From positions 765,679 to 829,678 of the forward strand of contig RQTK01000009.1 of assembly GCA_003991915.1 (NCBI GenBank): 64,000 bases of DNA. Direction: 5' to 3'. The first letter of the stretch is position 1, and each line of letters begins with the position of its first letter. The notes under the pieces are model-generated. The model saw only the letters and a program-made list of their open reading frames with translations. It was not told the DNA's origin and made no database searches. This DNA is from Elysia chlorotica (Eukaryota > Mollusca > Gastropoda > Plakobranchidae). Made by a program: the position numbers and the translations under genes. This document shows positions 26,701 to 34,635 of this stretch, piece by piece.

Positions 26701-29203
26701 TTATCTATTTTCAAAAGTTATTAAAGTTGGAGCACTGAGACTATTTTTTGTATTATTTTGATTTAGGATGAACGCATGCTGTATACCTTGACTCGAGGAT
26801 CTGATAAGATGTTTGAGATATCTCCCGAAGTCTGCCTTGGTGCCATACCTACAAAAATTATCAATTTCAAGTTCACACAAATTCAGGTTTGACATTTTTT
26901 TTAAACAGATTTCAGTGCGTTGGAAACAGTTGAACAAAAGTTAAATTTTACTTCTTTTTTTTGCTTTTCATTTGTTCTCTTGTGCATGATGACATAAAAA
27001 ACCATTAAACAATCTTGACAGCTTGACAATTATAATGCTCTTATTTTATGAATGTGGTTCGATTATCTATTTTTATCGGCTATTTAAGATTTATATAGCA
27101 GTGAAAAGACGGTGTGCAGAATGCAGAATGCATTCAAATAGCTAAAATAGGCAGAAAAGAAGAAAAAAACTTATGAAACGTAGGACACTTAATGGTCACA
27201 CTGTGTAATTTTAGTCCTTTGAACAAAATAGCAGCTAGTAAGAGGAGAAATATTTGCCAATTCTTTTCCTTAGAGCTGTCTATTGGTGACTTTACTTGAT
27301 CACAACTGTGGTTTTACTATTGGGAACTGATTTTGAATTCAAGCATTATCATCTCATAAAATTAATATTATCATGAATATTGTATCTGCATAAAGAAGGA
27401 CAACTTAGTTCTGTGGTACTGTCCATCAGCTTTAAAACGTTGTATATCTTTAAATCTTTCATTTGTAAATTAGGGTTAATTATCCTTTGCTCTAATAAAA
27501 TGAAATTCTTTTGAAGTTTATACATATATACATATATAATTTCTTTTTTTTTTATGAGATATTTTTTTAGAAATTGAAAATGCATCTGTGCCGAGTGTGT
27601 TTGTCATAGTGTGCTATTATTTACCATTTCATTTCTACCCCAAAATATTGAGCTTTAGAAGAAAAAATGCATTGCATTAACAGTTTGCCAATTAAGTTAT
27701 TTATTTTTTTTAATTGACTAAAGCACCACAACTCTCATGTACTCTTTTGTTAGCAATAAATTTTTCCTATTGATATGAACATTACAAAGTCTCTCAACAG
27801 AAGAGAAATATTTACTATCTTTAACCATATATCATTATCTATCAGTTTTTGTAGCCTATTCTTCAATCTTCATTACAAATGTCATAAGATGCATAGATTT
27901 TAACAAAATATTTCCTTTTTTTTTGCAGAATAAAGGAGAGCTGATTCTAGTTGGTCTCCAGGATGGATCATTGACTAGTTTCTACCACTCTCTATGTGGA
28001 AAGGCATACAGCATCAAAAAGGTTGAGCTTGTCGAGGAGCTGAATCAGACTAGAGACTCAGAGGGATCTGATATCAGAGGAGATACTGGCCATGAAGAAA
28101 GCAATCCAGTAGGAAAAGTGTGTCATCCTGTTGCATGCATATGCCAAGTAGGGGCACTTGGTGTGGCTGTAGCCAGTGGAGAAGACATTCACACATTCCA
28201 TGTTAACTTCAGTGATACTCCTGCAACAGAAACTGGATGTGTTAATGTTATCCCCAATAGTAAAAAAATATCGCTCAAGTTCATAACAGATAGTTTCATG
28301 CCCATCTCTAGCATGGCAAGTGAAGGAGAGCAGGCTGAATGTGGTTCACAGTTTCTATGGTGCTGCATGGCATCAGCACCTTTCCTTGTGCAGGTGGATG
28401 TGCTGAGTTCTGAGGTTATTTTAGTTCTCAATATTAGTTGGAATCAAGGGCAGGACTTCATGCGTCTGGAAAGACATTTGCCATTCAATTTAAGAACTGA
28501 CGTATCTGATTTAACTTCCTCATTCAGTGAGCAGGATTCAGGAGAAAGTCCACCACCTATTCCTCCCCGTCAAAACAGCATTGAGCGGGAAATAAGCTTG
28601 CACAGTCTTACCATGTCAGGAAATGTTTTGATGATTGGGACAAGCTATGGCGGACTCCTTGCCTTGCCATTAGCCTCAATTAGGTCTTCAGGTGCCAATA
28701 TTAGAAGAGGAGGTCTTCCTTTACATTTGGAGATATTCCGGCATCAACAAAAGTCATCATCCGTATACCTTGGTGATGGAATATACAGACAGAGAGGAGG
28801 CTCAAATGCAAGTTCCTACAGCTCAACAAGTTGTCTTTTAGGAACTGGTTTAACTTCACAGCAGATTCCCATAGGAGAAATTTCTCTTCTTCTTAAAGCT
28901 GGAACTAAGATGATATCCATTTATACTCATCAAGAAAAAGCCCCTAGAAGATCAAGGGTATATTCAAGAAGTGTGACATCACAAAACCCTCTTAGAAATA
29001 CAGAATGTTCTCCAACTTCAATGTCTGAGGAAATAAAGCCAGAGGGGTGTGTATTTGTTAACAATGAAATTGAAGACAATTCACCACTAGGTGTTTCACC
29101 TAGTAAATATTCTTCTGAAATATTTTCACATATCACTGTTTGGGACCATTTTTCGTCAGAGCAGCTGGTAGCTATTGAAAAATATGGCATAGGGTTATGT
29201 TAG
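267..29203 (+). CDS. LRRK1-like: LRRK1-like ROCO kinase gene, 3' part of the gene (span of all exons)
   Basis: About 26 exons give roughly 1800 codons, against about 2015 residues for human LRRK1, whose ankyrin repeats would lie further left. Domain order: LRRs (267-4485), Roc-like (4949-7669), COR (7261-15441), kinase (18924-25062), WD40-like (26095-29203). ROCO kinases are large cytoplasmic proteins in which a Roc GTPase is thought to control a Ser/Thr kinase; vertebrate LRRK1 acts in endosomal trafficking and Rab phosphorylation. LRRK1 rather than LRRK2 is supported by the kinase motifs FRDLKPDN and LSDYGISK, the ELAPLGSL hinge and a CPYC...HF..DC segment before the kinase. Seen here: exon phases fit except around 19026-19062. 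Odd: Roc nucleotide motifs are lost, the Gly-rich loop is not found and one intron has a GC donor. It could be a diverged paralogue, a pseudogene in progress, or a good gene with assembly errors. Confidence 0.88.
1088..1212 (+). CDS. LRRK1-like exon: leucine-rich repeats
   Basis: Acceptor tttttag, donor CACA|GTGAGT, ends in phase 1. It contains two LRR motifs, LVSLDVSNCELESI and LEDLNLSYNKLESL, with the LxxLxLSxNxL spacing. Confidence 0.88.
1533..1702 (+). CDS. LRRK1-like exon: leucine-rich repeats
   Basis: Acceptor attttag, donor CTT|GTAACT, ends in phase 0. It encodes the LRR LKFLNVSHNNLVVLP and a second, weaker repeat (MDSLTADHNKLVSL). Confidence 0.87.
2062..2197 (+). CDS. LRRK1-like exon: leucine-rich repeats
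   Basis: Acceptor gactttcag, donor TTGG|GTTAGC, ends in phase 1. It continues the array with TSLNVAHNRLSSFPP and LKRIFLQHNQFDELP. Confidence 0.85.
2585..3366 (-). mobile_element. 5'-truncated LINE, C-terminal reverse transcriptase fragment
   Basis: Minus-strand reading frame 2777-3364 (195 codons) has the hallmark end of a non-LTR reverse transcriptase: YKYLGLTIDSKLNW, then KKVNQRLYFLRKL, then ICFGITCWGG. Downstream on the minus strand is a short 3' UTR ending in a tandem TTATC tail (seen as gataa repeats at 2585-2607). This places the 3' end at about 2585 and the truncated 5' end near 3366. The last codons diverge from the usual ending of the family. It is probably in the CR1/L2/Rex1 group, but the clade is not certain. 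It lies in an LRRK1-like intron, opposite in strand to the gene. Confidence 0.82.
3397..3547 (+). CDS. LRRK1-like exon: leucine-rich repeats
   Basis: Acceptor acttttcag, donor GT|GTAAGT, ends in phase 2. It encodes SLRHLNASNNKIVKVP and FYLNLSHNDIG, so two more LRRs. Confidence 0.88.
3934..4080 (+). CDS. LRRK1-like exon: leucine-rich repeats
   Basis: Acceptor ttattttcag, donor AAA|GTGAGC, ends in phase 2. It contains LTELYLSANSLKAVPEGIA and LSLLDLKK, again LRR consensus. Confidence 0.88.
4361..4485 (+). CDS. LRRK1-like exon: last leucine-rich repeat and LRR-Roc linker
   Basis: Acceptor gttattccag, donor TTAA|GTAAGT, ends in phase 1. It encodes IVSLPNELGRLQKLLVLELE and then GIGLCVEDKELQSLI, the transition from LRRs to the Roc domain seen in LRRK proteins. 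Confidence 0.87.
4949..5055 (+). CDS. LRRK1-like exon: start of Roc domain (degenerate P-loop, first part)
   Basis: Acceptor ttaaacag, donor AAAAG|GTAATA, ends in phase 0. It encodes VIMYLESKRRN followed by the beta-strand FKVVVLG. In Roc GTPases this strand leads into GxxxxGK(S/T). Here the exon ends GKEK and the next exon continues KMLEQSLVQQL, so no Walker A lysine is in register. Confidence 0.83.
5969..6049 (+). CDS. LRRK1-like exon: Roc domain, segment after P-loop
   Basis: An 81 bp phase 0-0 exon with acceptor atatttcag and donor GAG|GTGGGT. It encodes KMLEQSLVQQLAYRK, where EQS sits in the place of the usual GKS before a helix. The exon is short but open and flanked by good splice sites. 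Confidence 0.7.
6283..6330 (+). CDS. LRRK1-like microexon in Roc domain
   Basis: A 48 bp phase 0-0 exon with acceptor tactttttcag and donor TGG|GTAAGG. It encodes KMLATRIPIVLSQGNW, probably the switch I to beta-2 segment. It begins with the same AAAATG as the preceding exon. Confidence is limited by its length; phases on both sides fit. Confidence 0.6.
6692..6880 (+). CDS. LRRK1-like exon: Roc domain, degenerate G3 region
   Basis: Phase 0-0 exon, acceptor taattttgcag, donor CAG|GTTTGT. HAEVWEFPS occupies the position of the xxWDxGG (G3, DxxG) motif and is followed by PCFFTQNTLYLVQIEID, matching the CFFTDKALYVVVWNL-type helix and strand of LRRK1. The DxxG aspartate and glycine are both absent. 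Confidence 0.86.
7261..7669 (+). CDS. LRRK1-like exon: end of Roc (degenerate G4) and start of COR
   Basis: Acceptor tttgtcatcag, donor CAACT|GTAAGG, ends in phase 1. RPEILVVLMFPADI aligns with the strand that carries G4 (THxD) in Roc proteins, here MFPAD. The exon then runs through a charged stretch (KNHNEQLDKLWQEVE) into the Roc-COR linker VPKFFHQVYKRVV. Confidence 0.88.
7780..7842. repeat. GT-rich tract with G homopolymer
   Basis: TG-rich sequence passes into a run of about eighteen Gs near 7823-7840. Homopolymers of this length are often mis-sized in assemblies. No coding signal. Confidence 0.8.
8596..8655. repeat. (CT)n microsatellite
   Basis: About 60 bp of near-perfect CT repeat at the head of the first duplicated unit. 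Confidence 0.97.
9120..9549 (-). mobile_element. RTE-type LINE, 3' end, copy 1
   Basis: On the minus strand the sequence reads LLYGPETWRATKTSTTKLQS and then NRCLRNTLKVRWPE, the conserved C-terminal tail of RTE-clade reverse transcriptases (LYGxETWRTT...FxNxCLRxIL). It continues through KKRKLGWIGPTL. The 5' side stops abruptly in a CT repeat at about 9550, so this is a truncated, non-coding relic. Confidence 0.82.
9634..9688. repeat. (CT)n microsatellite
   Basis: CT repeat with one G interruption near 9680, at the head of the second duplicated unit. Confidence 0.95.
10500..11340 (-). mobile_element. RTE-type LINE, copy 2, with internal deletion
   Basis: The same C-terminal tail as copy 1 is preceded on the minus strand by WERKQVPEDWKRGHFVKLPKK and GNPSSC, the start of an RTE reverse transcriptase domain. 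The catalytic core with its (Y/F)ADD box is missing between them, so the element is internally deleted. It lies in the LRRK1-like intron and cannot be autonomous. Confidence 0.82.
11566..11687 (+). CDS. LRRK1-like exon: COR domain
   Basis: Acceptor tgtttatag, donor CAAG|GTAAGA, phase 1 to 0. FLLQTGAILHYSD followed by CVFLDPAWLFNIL is the COR-A signature (LxxxGxILHF...LxFLDPxWL). Confidence 0.93.
12272..12429 (+). CDS. LRRK1-like exon: COR domain
   Basis: Acceptor actttgtacag, donor AT|GTAAGT, ends in phase 2. It contains KKMEELLPSDYDYFPGILAL and FNIGFRIVD, matching the COR winged-helix stretch (FLxxFEIAxP) of LRRK1. Confidence 0.88.
13436..13711 (+). CDS. LRRK1-like exon: COR domain
   Basis: Acceptor tgcttctttag, donor AAAG|GTCAGC, ends in phase 2. 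It encodes LVVPSLLQEHPPS, then PTLPLAFWSHVISQLIAAF, the COR-B start (xxPxGFWxRFIxRxL). Confidence 0.92.
14074..14178 (+). CDS. LRRK1-like exon: COR-B domain
   Basis: Acceptor gctgttacag, donor GTAG|GTAAGT, phase 2 to 2. IQFWRTGIFITHDQGYMVVE matches IYWQEGLLVTFDGGYLSVE of LRRK1 COR-B. Confidence 0.92.
14289..14434 (+). CDS. LRRK1-like exon: COR-B domain, distal part
   Basis: Acceptor tttttttcag, donor CCAA|GTAAGT, ends in phase 1. It encodes PGILVSVQTNESDD and VRDELEEILEMFIP, matching the KIVCQSEVRD...DxLxxxWFP stretch before the Cys/His segment. Confidence 0.88.
15314..15441 (+). CDS. LRRK1-like exon: Cys/His segment before the kinase, with GC splice donor
   Basis: Acceptor ttcatcaag restores the frame from the previous exon (phase 1). 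It encodes FALCPYCHKT, then HFTSRDCAQ. Human LRRK1 has a comparable CPxC...DC segment between COR and kinase, probably metal-binding. The exon ends CACAG|GCAAGT, a GC-AG type donor, in phase 0. Confidence 0.85.
15531..15676. repeat. (ATT)n-(ATC)n microsatellite
   Basis: A short ATT run is followed by about 125 bp of ATC repeat with a few interruptions. Its methionine-rich minus-strand frame is a repeat artefact. Confidence 0.97.
16221..16290. repeat. Perfect tandem repeat, 2 x 35 bp
   Basis: The unit beginning tatggttcacatgg occurs twice, at 16221-16255 and 16256-16290, with no difference visible. Confidence 0.95.
16639..17060. repeat. Diverged tandem repeat, about 2 x 216 bp
   Basis: Both copies begin gacaacattc(a/g)gggat and share blocks such as gttgat(c/t)ctaaa, gatgtcct(t/a)atc, (t/a)accaacgcc or accaacaccc, and tctatc(g/a)tc or tcactc. 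Copies start at 16639 and 16855. Confidence 0.75.
17683..17733. repeat. (GA)n microsatellite
   Basis: Fifty bases of perfect GA repeat following GA-rich DNA from 17560. Confidence 0.96.
18924..19112 (+). CDS. LRRK1-like exon(s): kinase N-lobe, beta-3 lysine, with frame break
   Basis: After acceptor atattttag the frame reads GYFKDQEVAVKVFHQHH; VAVK carries the beta-3 catalytic lysine and aligns with ARYQGQPVAVKRFHIKK of human LRRK1. This frame stays open to about 19046, then hits TGA. A second segment in the same frame register (about 19063-19112, DTQKVIDRLESEQRK) ends at a good donor AAAG|GTAAAT in phase 0 and leads properly into the next exon. Between them lie stops at 19047 and 19059. Explanations: an intron of only about 35 bp using the donor at 19026, one or two indels in the assembly, or a genuine frameshift. 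Confidence 0.6.
19698..19973 (+). CDS. LRRK1-like exon: kinase alpha-C helix and hinge
   Basis: Acceptor acttcatag, donor GCAA|GTATGA, phase 0-0. It encodes FSEVRREVGILSKLQH (alpha-C glutamate) and LLLVMELAPLGSL (hinge), matching FSEFRQEASMLHALQH and ALELAPLSSL of LRRK1. The segment after the hinge is longer than in human LRRK1, a Ser/Lys-rich insert up to KTLTYKMVLQ. Confidence 0.93.
20197..20421 (+). CDS. LRRK1-like exon: kinase catalytic and activation loops
   Basis: Acceptor gattttccag, donor AAAAG|GTATCA, phase 0-0, 75 codons. It carries IACGLSHLHSHQIIFRDLKP, the catalytic Asp, Lys and Asn of the HRD loop (here FRD), the DYG metal-binding motif that replaces DFG in LRRK proteins, and GTVGYIAPEVL. 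Catalytic residues in the C-lobe are intact. Confidence 0.96.
20570..22600 (-). mobile_element. Decayed hAT-family transposase, interrupted by a SINE
   Basis: Minus-strand segments fit the order of a hAT (ZMYM/52 kDa-repressor-like) transposase. Near 21920-22140: ASFFGFVQALYNFLSSHTHR and KSLSGIR. At 21510-21905: a region with RIAKRMRFHDE. Near 20935-21060: FPNVEIAMRFFLNMPTFNVE. Near 20815-20935: MGREKLNG and SEMIKSLDFEDINEAF, the C-terminal dimerisation end. It is broken by frameshifts, stops and the SINE at 21110-21330. Element ends were not resolved. It sits in a kinase-region intron. Confidence 0.82.
21110..21330 (-). mobile_element. tRNA-derived SINE copy
   Basis: On the minus strand the sequence carries GGTTCGAGCC, a good pol III box B, preceded by a tRNA-like stretch (GGAGAACATCGACTTCCGAC). 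It matches a second copy at 38356-38560 over most of its length (shared blocks tgtgctgcca, gagacaggg, accatgactc). It lies inside the hAT remnant. Confidence 0.75.
22720..23820 (-). mobile_element. Non-LTR retrotransposon ORF1 (gag-like) fragment
   Basis: Minus-strand frame 23312-23596 encodes KVAKLNVFAIRKALSGLVG, GAKSVMKLCPGELLVKCS and ETFVNIPVNVKAHRSLKS. This pattern is typical of ORF1 proteins of Jockey/I-like LINEs. No zinc knuckles remain readable in frame further on. The flanks (22720-23300, 23600-23820) look like part of the same decayed insertion, but that is inference. Confidence 0.6.
24144..24269 (+). CDS. LRRK1-like exon: kinase C-lobe
   Basis: Acceptor caccttacag, donor GCAA|GTAAGG, phase 0-0. 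VDIFSLGIVMGEILTGIPP matches VDMFSYGMVLYELLSGQRP, the alpha-F helix with its conserved Asp. Confidence 0.94.
24868..25062 (+). CDS. LRRK1-like exon: end of kinase domain
   Basis: Acceptor ttaatctag, donor GTGAA|GTATGT, phase 0-0. FPCLEELMKECWSLRSEWRP is the alpha-H/alpha-I region with the invariant Trp and Arg, followed by VVKKMKAKRFLLMHDSV. Confidence 0.94.
26095..26268 (+). CDS. LRRK1-like exon: start of WD40-like region
   Basis: Acceptor ctccttttag, donor GTCAG|GTGAGA, phase 0-0. It encodes RWVVWICESGPGHRRFFSVY and VIAMLKMGARIWLACQ, matching the first beta-propeller strands of LRRK1 (TVVFWDG..., ...RSLWTATED). Confidence 0.9.
26767..26886 (+). CDS. LRRK1-like exon: WD40-like region
   Basis: Acceptor ttgatttag, donor TTCAG|GTTTGA, phase 0-0, 40 codons beginning DERMLYTLTRGSDKMFE. 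Confidence 0.9.
27929..29203 (+). CDS. LRRK1-like terminal exon: WD40-like region and C-terminus
   Basis: Acceptor tttttttgcag, phase 0; a single open exon of about 424 codons ending at TAG 29201-29203. It begins NKGELILVGLQDGSLTSFYH (compare NSYLVLAGLADGLVAVF of LRRK1) and includes the strands FLWCCMASAPFLVQVDV, LMIGTSYGGLLALPLA and ITVWDHFSSEQLVAIEKY. A proline-rich motif, SPPPIPPRQNS, near 28550 could bind SH3 domains. A Ser-rich stretch lies near 28740-28860. An AATAAA occurs only much later, at about 30868. Confidence 0.92.
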   Translation, partial: NKGELILVGLQDGSLTSFYHSLCGKAYSIKKVELVEELNQTRDSEGSDIRGDTGHEESNPVGKVCHPVACICQVGALGVAVASGEDIHTFHVNFSDTPATETGCVNVIPNSKKISLKFITDSFMPISSMASEGEQAECGSQFLWCCMASAPFLVQVDVLSSEVILVLNISWNQGQDFMRLERHLPFNLRTDVSDLTSSFSEQDSGESPPPIPPRQNSIEREISLHSLTMSGNVLMIGTSYGGLLALPLASIRSSGANIRRGGLPLHLEIFRHQQKSSSVYLGDGIYRQRGGSNASSYSSTSCLLGTGLTSQQIPIGEISLLLKAGTKMISIYTHQEKAPRRSRVYSRSVTSQNPLRNTECSPTSMSEEIKPEGCVFVNNEIEDNSPLGVSPSKYSSEIFSHITVWDHFSSEQLVAIEKYGIGLC

Positions 29204-32200
29204 AACATAAGAGAAAACACAGGAAAAACTTTTTACCTTTTATAACTTCCTTGTTGGTTGTTTTGAGTTGGATTTTTTGTTCCTCCAGACTAAAACACTT
29301 TGTGTGTTATCTCTTCTTCATCTGTTGAACTTGAACTAAATTTATTTAATTAAATTACCAAATCAAGAATTTTTCAGCTTTTCATTTGGGTTTCATTTTT
29401 GTTCTTAGCAGTATCCAAAAAAATTACCTTACCTTTTTTTTAATGTACAGTGGAAATTCTATTTTTCAAATTGTTTGGGAATGGACTAAAACTTCAAATG
29501 AAAAGGTTTAGAGTTACAAAAAGGGGCATAGCTGAATCATAACAATGGCCAAAATATTATAGCAGCCCTCCTTTTTGCCTGCCCCACTGTTAATTAGTAT
29601 ATGTTTTACTACTGGTACTCCTTTGTAACACTACCAGCTCTCTTCTTGCTTTGTAAGCCTTTCTTAAGTATTAATAAGCATTAATATCTTTGAGGGAGAT
29701 AGCAATGTTCCAGTACTGTATGACTTTAGAATCAAAAGAGCTCAACCTGTTCTGTTGAGCAAAATCATGAGATCTACACATTCCAAGACTTGAGCATGAG
29801 ACAAGGCTCATTTCAGTCATTTCTAATTCCATTGCTTAGGGCATATGTGCATCTAATCATCTCTACCCCAAAAAATGGATATTGAATTTGTTAAATTGTG
29901 ATTATGCATTTGGTTCACACTTTTCTTACCTGTCCCTTGTATATTTTTAAGACTAAAAAACTTGCATTTTGTAACATTTACACACCATATCCAATCACTC
30001 TTACTATACGTATGTATTTGCTCAATATTTGAATAATTATTCTTCAAAAGAGATATATTTTTACACTAAATGGACTACGTTTGATTGATAAAACCGGTAT
30101 CAATGAGACAGCTGAGGGAAATGGATCAATTTTAATTTTTATTGTGTACTGAACTTTTTGAAGAAGAGTTTGCAAGAATTTAAAAAACGTTAAGATTATC
30201 TTCTTTTCAAGCTTGATTTTTAAAAGAAACATTTCCTTTTGAAGAGTAATTTTTTTTCCAATTCATTCCTGACAGAACTAGACAACTACAATAAGTTAAC
30301 TTTTCTTGTTGAGGCTTTTAAGGCTCTATTTAAAGGTTCATCTTTGGAACCTTTTTGTTCTGTTACAGGTATAACAGCGTTCAATTTTTTTACCACCCTC
30401 CATAATTGGTCACTATGACACTAACAGTATGAAGTGTTCACTTTTTGTGTCATGACATTGATTCAACTGCCTATGTATTTCGTTTACTTCTGTGGAGTTC
30501 ATGAGCTATTGTTCAGTTACAAAATTTATGGTTGAGCAAATGGGGAGTTCAAGTCCTGTCATAGTCCTTTTTTCACATTTTTTTCTTCAAGTGAATCACC
30601 ATATTATTGTTTCTTTTTGCTGTGATAAAAATGCGTGTATAATGCTATGACGCTTTATACAGTAGAACTCGAATACAATACAACGAAATCTGGGATGTGT
30701 GTGTGCGTATGTGTATAATTATAAAGTGTAAAAAAGCAAACATAAAGGGAAAGTTGTCGGTAGAAGCTGGGTGTGTCATTGGCTCAAAAATCATGTAATG
30801 TGGGACTATAACAGCACTGTGAGATGCAGATGGCTTGAACGAACCATGCATCCAACAAACTATAAAAAATAAATGAACTAGTTCGTTTGCATTTAAGGTG
30901 TGCTGTACAATTCTGGATAATGTTGATTATTTCATCTTTTTTTTACGCTAATTATCTGATATTTGCAAATTCCCAAGTGCTAAGATTCATTGCTTATTGT
31001 TTTGTTTTGGTTACCGATATAAATTATAATTATGGATGCCTCGGCTAGCTTATAATGATTTAACTTACTTTTTTATATGTGCATTGTATTCCACTTGTAT
31101 CCATACTATTTTTATTGATAAGTTTTAAAATTATATATTCTTATTATACGCATGTTTCATGCTCATGTTTTTATAATCATCTCTCCCTTTAGATGATCTT
31201 GATTCAAGTACCAAATGCTTTTTAAAAGTTTTTCCAAGCTAATGCGACTAAATGCTATCTAGCCCCACTCCAAGCTAATGCGTCCCATCACGTTTCTAGA
31301 CCAAGTTCCAGTTGGAGTCACAGAGATTTTTTTTATCAGATCTATCTTCATAATGGTGTTTGAATTCCTTCGATCGCTTACTATGAAACAAAATATTGTA
31401 AGTTGGGGAGATTAGGATTAGAAGAGGTGAGATTAGCAAAAAGCGAGTGAAAGCGCTGATCAGGACAGTCCAAGTCTAGTTCTAAATAGATTTCAACCAA
31501 AATCCAAAAATTCAACTTATATCTGTTCTCCACACTTTTCTTATCCTTGTTTACACTATTTTTACTTCTCTATGAGTTGCTAGTATACCAAATACACACA
31601 GATAACAAGAAAATTTGAAAAAAATTCAATTTTTTAAACTTTCATTAAATTTTTTCTCCATTTAAAAAAAATAATAAAAACCACATAAGCGTAAATATTT
31701 TCTGACAGTTTATCTATTTTCCCATCTGATGATATTTAAAAAAAAAAATTTTTTGTAAAGAAAGTCATTGCCAAAGAAAAAGGGTTTTACAAAAGTAATC
31801 GCAGTGGAAATAAGAGTGATCAGCCTTGTTTTAGACACAGTTTTGTTTTAGACACAGGAATAAAAAAGCTCAGGGGGACTTTGGATTGGAGAAACCTACA
31901 TTTTATTTGCCTTTAACGCTTTTTACATTTTTTGGACAAGTTTACTTTGGTGATCTCTGGGCAAAATATATCTTTTTTTCTGGAGTTTTGTTATGTATTC
32001 CTTTGACTTGAGGTTTATGTTGCATAAAACGACTTTTGGGCTATTGCATAATAATTATTCCAAGGGCATCCCTTTGAAATTTCTGTACTACCACTTACTT
32101 CTAATTGATTTTTTTACATTCATGTTTTTACAAATCACAAGTTTTACAAGTTTATGGTTTACAAATCCTCTACTTGCTATATTAAAAATGGTTTACAGAT

Positions 32201-34575
32201 CCTCTACTTGCTATATTAAAAATGGTTTACAAATCCTCTGCTTGCTATATTAAAAATGGTTTACAAATTCTCTACTTGCTATGTTAAAAATGGTTTACAA
32301 ATCCTCTGCTTGCTCTATTAAAAATGGTTTACAAATCCTCTGCTTGCTCTATTAAAAATGGTTTACAAATCCTTTACTTGCTATGTTAGAACCACGTTTT
32401 TTTAACCACAGAAAAAAAAACATAGCTAATCTCAGTATTTAAACCAGAACAGATAATCAATATCTTTAATCAGTAACTTATAATGCTCTTTCACATTCCT
32501 TTCCATTTTCTTTTTCTTAATTTATATTTGCAAGATATCATTTACTTATTCTTACATGTATATGTTCAGGTAGATAGTTTGGTCCATTTAAATTCTATCG
32601 TCTCCTATTCATATCGACTAAAGCAAGTCTCATTATTTGGGGTGAAATTTAAACTTACAGCCAAGCCTCCATGTAGATGCTCCCCATATGTAAGCAGGGT
32701 TACAGCAGTTCAAATCTAAGTCTTGAGTAAGATTTTCTTTCTTTTATTTTTTTTCAATTTCCCACTCCACAGTTCAACTGGTTTGGGTAGCCATGAAACA
32801 ATTAATTAAGTTTTCTTGGTGTGAAAGTACATAGTATTTCAAAACACTAAATCTCAATCCATGCGATATTACAATATTTTATGTTTATTGTTAGTTATTT
32901 TTATAAGCTATTAGTTTGATTGCAATGACTGAACTGTTGACAAGTTTTACTGCAACTGTCCAACCCTTACCATGAGCAACAACGACAAAAAAAGATCTGA
33001 ATGCTTTTTTAAGACATACGGAATGGTTTTATTAACTTGTATGGTTATTCCTCAAGTTTTCAAATCGGTATATCCTCTGCCTAATGGAAGCACAAGGGAA
33101 GGTTTTGCTAGACATTATAACTCAGATTAGACTCAGTTAATAATGAAATTAAAATAAAATTATAGGGTAATGTTCTTAAAATTTATCACTGACATGTTCC
33201 AAGGCATGGAATTTTATGAATTTTGTTTGATATTGTTTTTTTTTAAAAATAAATGTACATGTATAGATTATGACGTGTATGTTAACACAAAATTCTACCT
33301 TGAGCAAGTCGTATTTGCTTTTGTCAATGTACAGGCATTCTCATTACAAAAATGGAAATGGACAAAGGCAATGGATTTTATTTTTTAAATAATTGAATAG
33401 CATTGGGCACTGAAGGTAATGTTGCAGGGTCATGGCCAGAATAAAATGTATTAAAATTAGTGAAATTTATTTGATTGCTATACACTTATTTATACTTGTA
33501 ATGGCTTACATGTTTTTTTTTCAACTATGCAATTAAATAATCCAGATTAAAATATGTGAAAAAGATTATTTTGTAATGTAAATAATAATTTGTGTATATA
33601 TTTATTTTATTTTCAAACTGCTGAATGAATTGAGGAAGTGTTCTTTTTTTTTTCTTTCATTATCTTGTAGAAATGCAGTGGTAAAAATCCTCATTGGTCT
33701 CATCATATAATGATAATGCTATTTATAGAAATTTTTGGTCCTCCAGGCATAGTATGAAAGATTGAAAGGGTTAAAAAAAAAAAAAATCAACTCATCAGTC
33801 GTAGTGTGTATTTTGATGAAAGCATTGTAAGCAGACACCCTGATAAATTTTTCAACTCAAAACGGAGTTAAAATCATTGAAAAAAAATCAACTTTTATTC
33901 TTTGTTATCAGCTTAAAATTGTAAAAAAGTTGTAATAGTAGACATCCTTTGCTTGAAAGATTGTAGTGATTTCCATTCTACAACTATTCAAAAATTGTAA
34001 TGACTAATGGTTTAATAACCTGTAAACAACACAAAAATACAATAGTACATGTACTAGTATTTAGAAAGGCTAGACCTAATTTATTTTGCCCTCTTTTTAT
34101 GAAAAGAAAAGTAATCAATGCAGACATACACCCGTATGTCCCATCCATGAAATAAATTTTTTTTAAATGTCGAAGTACTTTCATAAGAAATGTTTGCATT
34201 TACAACTCATGGTTGACTTAGACGTGATTGAGACTTTTGCAAAATGAAGCATTAAAATTAGTTAGAACGTGTTATATTGATGTTCTTCCAACTCTTTCTC
34301 TTCCGCTCTCTCTATCTCTCTAATTAAATCAAACAGCTATGGGCGAAGAAACGAAACTCTTTCTAAATTAAAGAACCATAAAATGCTCATTTAAATCATT
34401 ACAAAGCCAAACAAACCTTCCTCTATTCTGAATAGCTTTATATTAAAGTGCATATATTCACAAAATCAATGTATTGAACACTCTTAGCATCATCTCTCTT
34501 CAGTAACTTTCAATTTAGATGACATTTTAGGCACACTGGGGGATAGGGCAAACCTGTTCCCACTTTTTTTTTTCA
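29204..34575. other. Intergenic / probable 3' UTR of the LRRK1-like gene
   Basis: AT-rich DNA with no convincing exon. The first clear AATAAA on the plus strand is near 30868. It contains a 34-bp minisatellite (32156-32389). The stretch 29671-29765 recurs at 43590-43684. Confidence 0.6.
32156..32389. repeat. 34-bp minisatellite, about 7 copies
   Basis: The unit starts ggtttacaaatcctctactt and ends attaaaaat. Copies differ at a few sites (ctactt or ctgctt, tatatt or tctatt or tatgtt). The last copy ends incompletely. Confidence 0.96.
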
Positions 34576-34635
34576 GATTCTCAAAATACCATGGATTTGT
34601 GGTGTGATAGATTACGGTGTTGGGTCACTCCTGAT

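Noticed and set aside
28189-29190. Minus-strand frames opposite the terminal LRRK1-like exon
   Set aside because: Antisense shadows of a well-supported coding exon.
32156-32389. CRISPR-like array
   Set aside because: Units are contiguous with no unique spacers, and the genome is eukaryotic; it is a minisatellite.
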